DNA from: Deltaproteobacteria bacterium
GTDB taxonomy: Bacteria; Desulfobacterota; Desulfobaccia; Desulfobaccales; 0-14-0-80-60-11
NCBI GenBank assembly: GCA_019308625.1
Contig: JAFDHU010000024.1
Location: forward strand, 1-12,483
Direction: 5' to 3'
DNA length: 12,483 nt
Position 1 is the stretch's first letter. The number at the start of each line of letters is the position of its first letter. Below are positions 7,223-12,483 of the stretch, piece by piece. A model generated the notes under the pieces. That model did no database searches. It was given only the letters and a program-made list of their open reading frames with translations, and was not told the DNA's origin. The position numbers and the translations under genes were made by a program.

Positions 7223-7461
7223 GGCCTCCCAACCCCCATATTGAGCTAAACGCTATCGAGAAAGTGTAGGTTTGTCAAGGAGCGGCGGCTTTCCGAGACC
7301 TGCCAGTCGCCGCCTCGCGGGGGGAGCCCGGATTCCGCCTGGTGGACAGCCAGCCTCGGGAGCACGGGGCCGACGGCCCGGTTTGAAGGTCTGAAGCGGA
7401 TATGGCTTTCGCAGGGGAGGGGTTTTATGCCATTATTACTTAAGCAAGGCCAAAGTCAGGA
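7223..7461. other. Divergent intergenic region between the mltB-like gene and murB
   Basis: The part next to the mltB-like gene is AT-richer and holds the minus-strand promoter. Further right it is GC-rich with two inverted repeats: 7282-7287 with 7308-7313 (6 bp, 20-base loop) and 7367-7371 with 7375-7379 (5 bp, 3-base loop). No convincing sigma70 promoter for murB was found. The 12-codon leader ORF occupies the right end. Confidence 0.5.
7250..7278 (-). promoter_or_regulatory. Candidate sigma70 promoter of the mltB-like/purE/alr block
   Basis: On the minus strand a perfect -35 TTGACA (7273-7278) is followed after exactly 17 bases by TAGCGT (7250-7255), which keeps the T, A and final T of the -10 consensus. 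Initiation near 7243 would leave a leader of about 20 bases before the GTG start. It is the best promoter match seen on this side of the divergent region. Not tested experimentally. Confidence 0.5.
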
Positions 7462-7465
7462 TTGA
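7427..7465 (+). CDS. Possible 12-codon leader ORF in front of murB
   Basis: ATG at 7427 opens a 12-residue frame (MPLLLKQGQSQD) ending in TGA at 7463-7465. The ribosome site before it, GGGGAGGGG at 7414-7422 with a four-base spacer, is stronger than any site in front of murB itself. Its TGA overlaps the TTG at 7462-7464, which is in the murB frame, so the arrangement allows translational coupling. The peptide has no recognisable function. It may be a leader, or merely a chance ORF. Confidence 0.3.
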   Translation: MPLLLKQGQSQD

Positions 7466-7479
7466 CGGAAGCGACAGTC

Positions 7480-8397
7480 ATGGCGGCTTCACCCGGCGAG
7501 GCGGGGGTGGCGGTTTTCAACGAGCAGCCCCTGGCTCCCCTCACCACCTGGAAAATCGGCGGACCGGCCCGGCGGCTGGCGGCACCCCGGGACGTGGAGG
7601 AGGCCTGCAGGCTCCTGGCCTACGCCCACCGCCGGGGCCAGCCGGTGTTTTTCCTGGGCGCGGGCTCCAACGTGCTGATAGATGACAAAGGGCTGCCGGG
7701 TCTGACCCTGCATCTGGCCGGGAGCCTTAAGAAGCTGGAAAGGCAGGGGGACGTGCTCCGGGCCGGGGCCGGCCTGCCCCTCCCCCGCCTGGCCGGCGCC
7801 GCGGCCCGCTGGGGCCTCAAGGGCTTTGAGTTCCTGGCGGGCATCCCCGGCACTGTGGGCGGGGCAGTGCGCCTCAACGCCGGGGCCCACGGCCGGCACC
7901 TGGGCCAGCTCCTTAAGCGGATGTGGGTGCTCACCCCCCGGCTCCAGCTGCTGGAATTCAGCGCCGCGGAACTGGAGTTCGGCTACCGTACCTCCCGGCT
8001 GCTGGACTTCCCCCACTGGCTGGTGGTGGAGGCGGAGTTTGCCCTGGAGGAGGAAGCCCCGCCGGAGCAAATCCGGGCCCGCATGCGGGAGCTTATGGCC
8101 GCGCGCCGGGCCCGCCAGCCCCGGAACCCCCGCAGCTGCGGCAGCGTGTTCAAAAACCCGCCCGGGGGGCCGCCGGCCGGCCACCTGATTGAGCAGGCCG
8201 GCTTCAAGGGAAGGCGCTGCGGTGATGCCCAGGTGTCCCGGAAGCACGCCAACTTCATTCTCAATGTAGGCCGGGCTTCCGCGGCGGAGGTGAAAACCCT
8301 GATCAGGGAGATTCAGGAGGAGGTGTGGCGACGCTTCGGCATCACCCTGGAGCGGGAGGTGGTTTTTCTGCCTGAAGATCTGGGCTATCCTGCTTGA
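7480..8397 (+). CDS. murB: UDP-N-acetylenolpyruvoylglucosamine reductase (MurB, type II)
   Basis: MurB is the cytoplasmic flavoenzyme that reduces UDP-GlcNAc-enolpyruvate with NADPH to UDP-MurNAc. From the ATG at 7480 it has 305 residues. Visible motifs are TTWKIGGPA (22-30), the FAD-binding GAGSNVLI (60-67), FLAGIPGTVGGAV (118-130) with NAGAHG (133-138), FGYRTS (167-172), the proton-donor serine in SCGSVFKNP (S222), IEQAGFKG (237-244), VSRKHANFILN (252-262) and the final LEREV (290-294), where Glu293 is the probable catalytic acid. The size and the FGYR/CGSVFKNP pattern are those of the type II enzyme. I chose ATG 7480 because GGAAG precedes it by eight bases. A TTG at 7462, overlapping the stop of the 12-codon leader ORF, would add six residues and cannot be excluded. 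It diverges from the mltB-like gene and converges with the AT-rich exported-protein gene. Confidence 0.95.
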   Translation: MAASPGEAGVAVFNEQPLAPLTTWKIGGPARRLAAPRDVEEACRLLAYAHRRGQPVFFLGAGSNVLIDDKGLPGLTLHLAGSLKKLERQGDVLRAGAGLPLPRLAGAAARWGLKGFEFLAGIPGTVGGAVRLNAGAHGRHLGQLLKRMWVLTPRLQLLEFSAAELEFGYRTSRLLDFPHWLVVEAEFALEEEAPPEQIRARMRELMAARRARQPRNPRSCGSVFKNPPGGPPAGHLIEQAGFKGRRCGDAQVSRKHANFILNVGRASAAEVKTLIREIQEEVWRRFGITLEREVVFLPEDLGYPA

Positions 8398-8423
8398 AGC
8401 AAGCCTTTAAGCCCGGTGGGGCT
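8392..8423. terminator. Weak hairpins between murB and the convergent exported-protein gene
   Basis: Two small stems lie in the 56-base convergent gap: 8392-8396 with 8400-8404 (5 bp, 3-base loop, overlapping the murB stop) and 8410-8414 with 8419-8423 (5 bp, 4-base loop). Neither is followed by a clear T-run, so this is only a possible, inefficient bidirectional terminator. Confidence 0.2.
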
Positions 8424-8453
8424 CAAGATAAATCGGGAAAATGTGCCGGAATC

Positions 8454-10307
8454 CTACGGATTCTTTTTTAGACCAAAAAATTTCCATTGAATCTTTTGCA
8501 TCTGGGTATCGCACGGTTCAGTTTCATCCTCTCCAGATCCGGAAGGGAGCACCAGGTTCAGTTCCGCTGCCAGTTCGCCCCTTCCACAGAGTTTCCGGGT
8601 CGCTTGGCCACTGCCGGGTTGGGCGGGTATCGTCAGAAACACCCCTTCAAAATCAGCCGAAGTAGTAGCCGGCACCTTTCTCACCACCGGCCTCACATTT
8701 GTCCCCTCGCAGATTTTTCTTATTCCTTTAATCTTAATCCCTGTCGGCTCATAAAGAACCATCAAAATAATATGATCTTGAAGAGGTACAGCGGGGTTTG
8801 ACAGCCGTAGAGCATAACTCCCCAAAGATGGTTGAAACTCAAAAGAACCGTAATCAACATATTCTTCAATCACTTCGGGACATTGCGGAGGGTGCCCGTA
8901 ATCGTACAGTTTTTCCAGATACGCATATTTTACGTTGCAATCACGGACTTCATAGTAATTATGTCCTGCTGATGACTTCTCTGGAACGAACCGGAGAAAG
9001 CCCTGAACTATAACTGTGCTTGACCCGGAATACAGTTTTACAGGGTTGCCCTGCTCATCCACCGTTGCCGGCGAATCCCATTGAGAATCAATGATAACCT
9101 GAAAAGAAACGTTGCCTTTCCTGATTTCCAGGTTTTTCTCATAAGAAGCGTCTGGGTCGGGGTTCTCCAAAGGGCCGAAGAAGCTGTCCACCACTTTGTC
9201 GGGCCCGAACCGGGCCGTAATGATAAACGGCTTGCATTCTTTGTGCAGGAGCATGTGCTCAATCTGATATTTGCCTTGGTCATCTGTGGTTCCGGTCCAG
9301 GTTTCCCCATCCAGAGGGGATTTCACGGTTACAGTCGCCTCCTTGGCCGGAAAGCGGCCCGAGGGGCTCACGATCTCAACTTTTCCATAAAGTGTGCCAT
9401 AAAAACTTTCGTTGTATACCACGCCTTTGCCAAGATTATATTTCTGAGCCAACGCTTTGTAGTGCTTGTGTCCTTTGTCGCAGGCGTTGGGCGGAGTCTT
9501 GCACATGGAGTCTTTGAAAAACTCCTCCATCAAATCAGTGGCATCCTTGTCCGCATCCCCGAAATTCCACCAGCGGGCTTCTTCCCGGATAGGTACGGCT
9601 GGTTCCCCTTTTGAAGTATAAGTAAAAGAACTTCTTGGCTCGCAATTTATATCAAAATCACGCTCCGGAATAACCAAATTGCCTGCTTCATCAAGTTGGC
9701 CGAATTCCCCTTTCCGGCCCTTATAAACACTGTTTCCCCGAGGGTTGCCTTCCACATCTCTTATGCTGAAGTTAATCATACATTTGGCCGCACTTTTGAC
9801 ACTTTTAGTGGAAAATCTGGTTTCCTGAGCTTTGAGATAAATTCTTCGTCCATAGTTTTTAAGTTTAAATATCACGTTTTGCCAATTGCCAGCTTTGGGG
9901 AACTTCGGCTCCTCTATGCGCATGAATCTCAAAACGGCCCCGTTAACGGTGTTCTCCCCTGACGCCTGAGCTAAATCCAGGAGAGAGGAAAAGCGCTCCA
10001 TCCACATTTTCCACTCTTTATTCTCTGGATTTTGCTGGGCAAGTTGCCTCAGTTCCTCCAGTAGGGAGGCCACCTCATCCCTATCCCCGGCTTTTCTCTC
10101 CAGCCACTGCAAGTAAGGTTCTAACCGGGGAGGGTCTCCTTTGGGCTCGTGGTAATTTTTCTCAATCTTCACATGGAGGCGGTCGTATTCAGCTTCCCAG
10201 TTTCGCGGTGTTGAAGCAATGAGAAAAGGACAGGAAAATAAAAAGATCAAGCCTGAAAATAAAAGAATTCTCTGTATACTTTTCCGATAATCACAGCCTT
10301 TTACCAT
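8454..10307 (-). CDS. Large exported protein of unknown function with a carboxypeptidase-regulatory-like domain
   Basis: This 617-residue protein was not recognised as a known family. Residues 1-33 look like a signal peptide: basic MVKGCDYRKSIQR, then a hydrophobic core and a plausible cleavage site after LIAS. The FSC within it is not a good lipobox. Residues 60-115 are charged helices. Residues about 304-380 resemble a CarboxypepD_reg/Cna-B beta-sandwich: GTLYGKVEIV, ATVTVKSP, then TDDQGKYQIE. The rest is mostly predicted beta and polar, with cysteines at 176, 222, 269, 276, 358, 457, 476, 533, 574 and 599 that could form disulphides in the periplasm. I chose the ATG at 10305-10307; a purine-rich AAGAGAAAAGAG precedes it, while an ATG 13 codons upstream lacks a ribosome site. 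The DNA is much AT-richer than its neighbours (20 of 60 GC in 9601-9660, against 41 of 60 in 7621-7680 within murB), which suggests acquisition. No transposase or integrase is nearby. Confidence 0.75.
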   Translation of the reverse strand: MVKGCDYRKSIQRILLFSGLIFLFSCPFLIASTPRNWEAEYDRLHVKIEKNYHEPKGDPPRLEPYLQWLERKAGDRDEVASLLEELRQLAQQNPENKEWKMWMERFSSLLDLAQASGENTVNGAVLRFMRIEEPKFPKAGNWQNVIFKLKNYGRRIYLKAQETRFSTKSVKSAAKCMINFSIRDVEGNPRGNSVYKGRKGEFGQLDEAGNLVIPERDFDINCEPRSSFTYTSKGEPAVPIREEARWWNFGDADKDATDLMEEFFKDSMCKTPPNACDKGHKHYKALAQKYNLGKGVVYNESFYGTLYGKVEIVSPSGRFPAKEATVTVKSPLDGETWTGTTDDQGKYQIEHMLLHKECKPFIITARFGPDKVVDSFFGPLENPDPDASYEKNLEIRKGNVSFQVIIDSQWDSPATVDEQGNPVKLYSGSSTVIVQGFLRFVPEKSSAGHNYYEVRDCNVKYAYLEKLYDYGHPPQCPEVIEEYVDYGSFEFQPSLGSYALRLSNPAVPLQDHIILMVLYEPTGIKIKGIRKICEGTNVRPVVRKVPATTSADFEGVFLTIPAQPGSGQATRKLCGRGELAAELNLVLPSGSGEDETEPCDTQMQKIQWKFFGLKKNP

Positions 10308-10569
10308 AACTCTTTTCTCTTTTAGATGTTTCGTCAGAAGAGTCATGACGCCAGGAAGTCTGGCCGCGGCTTATTGTTTACATATTACCAACGGTTAATC
10401 TCAAAAATGCTCCTATATGTCAAATCTTTTCTGGCAATACATCCTTCAAATACCAAATTTAAATATCCTTACAAGGGAGGGGAGAAATATTATCCCACTT
10501 GAATGCCGCAAATATCCAGGCATTTGGTTTGCTGGAGATTTTTTCAGGGTTGGCAGTAAATTTTTGAGG
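10308..10569. other. AT-rich intergenic region upstream of the exported-protein gene
   Basis: These 262 bases continue the AT-rich composition. They contain TTGACA on the minus strand (10418-10423), a possible -35 for the exported-protein gene, but the matching -10 positions (around 10394-10400) are poor. A 6-bp inverted repeat, 10502-10507 with 10519-10524 (11-base loop), is followed on the + strand by TTTTTT at about 10539-10544, too distant for a classic terminator. No ORF with a ribosome site was seen. Confidence 0.4.
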
Positions 10570-10875
10570 TTACCAATAACAGAGCCTCAGTAACCTATAG
10601 AGGTGCCCGGCTCCAAGGAAACGCCTCAGGATTTCATAGGCCTCCTTGACCGCCACAAAACGTTCCGCCTTGAGTTTCACTGTCTCCGGAGAAACCGAGC
10701 TCTGCAGGTCCGGATGAAACAGCCGGGCCTTTTGCCGAAAGGCCCGCTTCACCTGCTCCAGGGTCAAGGTTCTCCAGAACTCGCGGCTGGCGGCCTGCTC
10801 CAACCCGAACAGCCGGATCGCCGCGATCCTGAGCTCACGGACTTCCTGGGGGGAGATGCGGCGCTGTCCTAACAT
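10570..10875 (-). CDS. Small J-domain (DnaJ-like) protein
   Basis: The 101-residue product is essentially one J-domain with a short N-terminal helix. The invariant HPD motif is at residues 54-56 (ARLFHPDLQ), preceded by helix II (LTLEQVKRAFRQKA) and followed by helix III (KAERFVAVKEAYEILRR). J-domains stimulate the ATPase of Hsp70/DnaK. The Gly/Phe region, zinc fingers and substrate-binding domain of true DnaJ are absent, so it is probably a specialised co-chaperone with an unknown client. There is no signal peptide or membrane segment. The ATG at 10873-10875 has GGGAAG seven bases upstream. It lies upstream of the exported-protein gene on the same strand, 262 bases away, but its GC content is like the rest of the chromosome. 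It is divergent from the pyruvate-kinase-like gene. Confidence 0.85.
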   Translation of the reverse strand: MLGQRRISPQEVRELRIAAIRLFGLEQAASREFWRTLTLEQVKRAFRQKARLFHPDLQSSVSPETVKLKAERFVAVKEAYEILRRFLGAGHLYRLLRLCYW

Positions 10876-11174
10876 GGCGGTACTTCCCGGGGATGCCTGG
10901 TCTCCGGTACTTCCCTCCAGTGCAGCAACTATGCCATAATGGAGCAGGCAGACTTCCGGAGCTGACGCGCGCTTTTTTCCCCTGGAAACTTCAGATTTTT
11001 GGGCAGAATTGCTGGAGGCACGGCTCCCCTTGTGCCGCCCCCGGCCTGAAAGGATGTTTCGGGAGATGAACAGCCCAGAGAGCCGGTGTTGAGGAATCCT
11101 TACAATGAGATCTTCCGGCGGCTTTGGATCGCCGAGACAGGAGCCACACAGTTTACATCACCAAGGAGGACAGT
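10876..11174. other. Divergent intergenic region between the J-domain gene and the pyruvate-kinase-like gene
   Basis: The region holds an 11-base direct repeat CGGTACTTCCC (10878-10888 and 10905-10915, period 27) close to the J-domain start, and an inverted repeat 11017-11021 with 11032-11036 (5 bp, extended by GG/CC after a mismatch). The Shine-Dalgarno AAGGAGG of the pyruvate-kinase-like gene is at 11163-11169. I could not identify a convincing -35/-10 pair for either gene. Confidence 0.4.
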
Positions 11175-11744
11175 ATGCTACGTCGGGAAACCTGGTATTT
11201 TGACAAGACCGGACCGGAAAACACCGAAGCCTGCCTGGAATTGCTGGAAAAAGCCGTGGCCGAGGGGTTTCAGCACATCGTGGCGGCCTCCACCACCGGT
11301 GACTCCGGGGCCCGGGCGGCCCGGCGGCTGGCCGGCAAAAATGTCAACTACGTGGTGGTGGCCCACTCCGTGGGTTTCAAGGGTCCCAATATTGACGAGT
11401 TCCTGCCTGAGCACTTTGATGCCATCACCGCCATGGGCGGCAAGGTGCTCAAGGCCACCATCTTGACCCACTCCCTGGAAACCAGCATCGCCGACCAGTT
11501 CAAGGGCAGCGCTCCTACTCTCCTCATCGCCAACACCCTGCGCCGCTTGGGCCAGGGCCTCAAGGTGTGCTGCGAAATCGTCATGGAGGCGGTGGACGCC
11601 GGCCTCATCCCTGAGGAGGCTGAGGTGGTGGCCGTGGGCGGCACCGCCCGGGGCTGGGACACCGTGGCCATCATCAAAAGCGCTGCCTCCAAACGCTTCC
11701 TCCAACTCTCCGTCCTGGAAATCTGGGCCAAACCCCGGGTCTGA
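11175..11744 (+). CDS. Stand-alone pyruvate kinase alpha/beta (C-terminal-like) domain protein
   Basis: The 189-residue protein resembles the C-terminal domain of pyruvate kinase (PF02887 type, COG1751-like) without the catalytic barrel, so it is not a pyruvate kinase. Motifs are YFDKTGPENTEA (8-19), ASTTGDSGARAAR (38-50), VAHSVGFKGPN (62-72), an IADQFKGSAP loop and VAVGGTARGWDTVAIIK (152-168). In pyruvate kinase this fold carries allosteric ligand-binding sites; in the stand-alone family the ligand and role are unknown. The ATG at 11175 is preceded by a full Shine-Dalgarno, AAGGAGG, with a five-base spacer, which decides against an in-frame ATG at 11124. There is no signal peptide. A strong hairpin follows the stop by about ten bases, so the gene is probably transcribed alone. 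ispG lies downstream on the same strand, 182 bases away. Confidence 0.88.
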   Translation: MLRRETWYFDKTGPENTEACLELLEKAVAEGFQHIVAASTTGDSGARAARRLAGKNVNYVVVAHSVGFKGPNIDEFLPEHFDAITAMGGKVLKATILTHSLETSIADQFKGSAPTLLIANTLRRLGQGLKVCCEIVMEAVDAGLIPEEAEVVAVGGTARGWDTVAIIKSAASKRFLQLSVLEIWAKPRV

Positions 11745-11754
11745 AAATTTGAGA

Positions 11755-11787
11755 AGAGGGCAGGGGATTGTCAATCCCCCGCCCTCT
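11755..11787 (+). terminator. Strong hairpin after the pyruvate-kinase-like gene, probable terminator
   Basis: Bases 11755-11761 pair with 11781-11787 (7 bp) and 11763-11769 with 11773-11779 (7 bp), with one A-C mismatch between them and a three-base loop centred on 11771. It starts ten bases after the stop. The downstream strand is C-rich rather than T-rich, so efficiency as an intrinsic terminator is uncertain. Confidence 0.5.
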
Positions 11788-11825
11788 CCCCCAATACCCC
11801 TCCCAACCCTTCGTATTAGGGTCGA

Positions 11826-11850
11826 CCAGGGACAGGGCCGTGGTCCCTGG
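11826..11850 (+). other. Perfect 8-bp hairpin upstream of ispG
   Basis: CCAGGGAC (11826-11833) is exactly complementary to GTCCCTGG (11843-11850), with a nine-base loop. It lies 76 bases before the ispG start. It could be a second terminator stem, a leader structure of ispG, or a dispersed repeat unit; there is no T-run. Confidence 0.35.
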
Positions 11851-11926
11851 CACCTTCCCCCGCATTCAGCTTGCCATAACCCGGGTTAAAAGATAAAATT
11901 TCCACAAGTTCAGGGAAGTGAAGCTC

Positions 11927-12483
11927 ATGGAACTATCTCGCCGCAAACCCACCCGGGCCATCCGCATCGGGTCCGTGCAGATAGGCGGCGGCGCCCCCGT
12001 GTCAGTCCAGTCCATGACCAACACCGACACCCGGGACGTGGCCGCCACCCTGGCCCAAATTAGCCGCTTGGCCAAGGCCGGCTGCGACCTGGTGCGCCTG
12101 GCCGTGCCGGACCGCAAGGCCGCCCTGGCCTTCCGGGAAATCAAGCGGGAGGCCCCGGTGCCTCTCATTGCCGACATTCATTTCAACCACCGTCTGGCCC
12201 TGGCCGCCCTGGAGGCGGGGGCCGACGCGGTGCGCATCAATCCCGGCAATCTGGGGGGCGCGGCCAAGACCAGGATGGTGGTGGAGGCCTGCCGGGAGCG
12301 GGGCGTGCCCCTGCGCCTGGGGGTCAACGCCGGCTCCCTGGAGGCGGATCTGCTGGCCAGATATGGCGCGCCCACCCCCCAGGCCCTGGTGGACAGCGCC
12401 CTGCGCTGGGTCAGGCAATTTGAAGACTGGAATTTTTTTGATTTCAAAATTTCCTTGAAATCTTCCGATGTTGTTGCTACAGT
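11927..12483 (+). CDS. ispG: 4-hydroxy-3-methylbut-2-enyl diphosphate synthase (IspG/GcpE), 3' partial
   Basis: IspG is the [4Fe-4S] enzyme that converts MEcPP to HMBPP in the MEP isoprenoid pathway. The frame stays open to the end of the window: 185 complete codons. The N-terminal TIM-barrel domain shows RRKPTRAIRIGSVQIGG, APVSVQSMTNTDTRDV (24-39), the GCDLVRLAVPD segment (52-62), PLIADIHFNHRLALAAL (79-95), VRINPGNLG (102-110), LRLGVNAGSLE (129-139) and FDFKISLKSSDV (171-182). These match the family closely. The C-terminal domain with the cluster cysteines is outside the window. The start at 11927 gives the expected N-terminus; GGGAAG at 11913-11918 precedes it. The gene is downstream of the pyruvate-kinase-like gene but separated by two hairpins, so separate transcription is likely. 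Confidence 0.96.
   Translation, partial: MELSRRKPTRAIRIGSVQIGGGAPVSVQSMTNTDTRDVAATLAQISRLAKAGCDLVRLAVPDRKAALAFREIKREAPVPLIADIHFNHRLALAALEAGADAVRINPGNLGGAAKTRMVVEACRERGVPLRLGVNAGSLEADLLARYGAPTPQALVDSALRWVRQFEDWNFFDFKISLKSSDVVAT

Noticed and set aside
7489..8247. 252-codon ORF on the - strand
   Set aside because: Antisense to murB; shadow frame with Gly/Ala/Pro-rich composition.
10308..10346. Upstream ATG adding 13 residues to the exported protein
   Set aside because: It has no Shine-Dalgarno and would move the signal peptide away from the N-terminus; the ATG at 10305-10307 gives a normal signal peptide.
11178..11774. 198-codon ORF on the - strand
   Set aside because: Antisense to the pyruvate-kinase-like gene; His/Gly-rich shadow that runs into the terminator hairpin.
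1..12483. CRISPR array, tRNA, rRNA, transposase, integrase or phage genes
   Set aside because: Looked for by eye on both strands and not found; the AT-rich gene at 8454-10307 has no flanking direct repeats that I could recognise.

Overview
The window is a GC-rich bacterial chromosome segment with short intergenic gaps, purine-rich Shine-Dalgarno sites and ordinary housekeeping genes. The gene set suggests a Gram-negative deltaproteobacterium (Desulfobacterota-like): an M48 metallopeptidase with TPRs, an FmdB zinc ribbon, argS followed by a SPOR-domain protein, IspG of the non-mevalonate pathway, and a stand-alone pyruvate-kinase C-terminal-like protein. This placement is inference from gene content and style, not from a marker gene.

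Layout. 1-1586 (+): the 3' part of an M48/TPR protease gene and a small FmdB-type zinc-ribbon gene. 1690-7222 (-): six genes reading right to left, mltB-like lytic transglycosylase, purE, alr, a 57-residue four-cysteine protein, argS and a SPOR-domain membrane protein. A sigma70-like promoter precedes the first of these, and a second, weaker candidate lies in front of alr. 7480-8397 (+): murB, divergent from the mltB-like gene, with a 12-codon leader ORF just upstream. 8454-10307 (-): a large exported protein of unknown function in clearly AT-richer DNA. 10570-10875 (-): a small J-domain protein. 11175-11744 (+): a pyruvate-kinase alpha/beta-domain protein followed by a strong hairpin. 11927 to the end (+): the 5' part of ispG.

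How the genes fit together. Four products concern the cell wall: Alr makes D-alanine, MurB completes UDP-MurNAc, the MltB-like enzyme cuts glycan strands and the SPOR protein probably binds peptidoglycan. They are interleaved with purE (purines) and argS (translation), so the minus-strand block looks like a growth-linked operon rather than a single pathway.

I see no CRISPR array, tRNA, rRNA, insertion sequence or phage gene. The most unusual items are a strongly self-complementary segment between argS and the SPOR gene (about 2428-2573) that could be a structured RNA, the AT-rich exported protein, the four-cysteine mini-protein, and the leader ORF whose stop overlaps a possible murB start.
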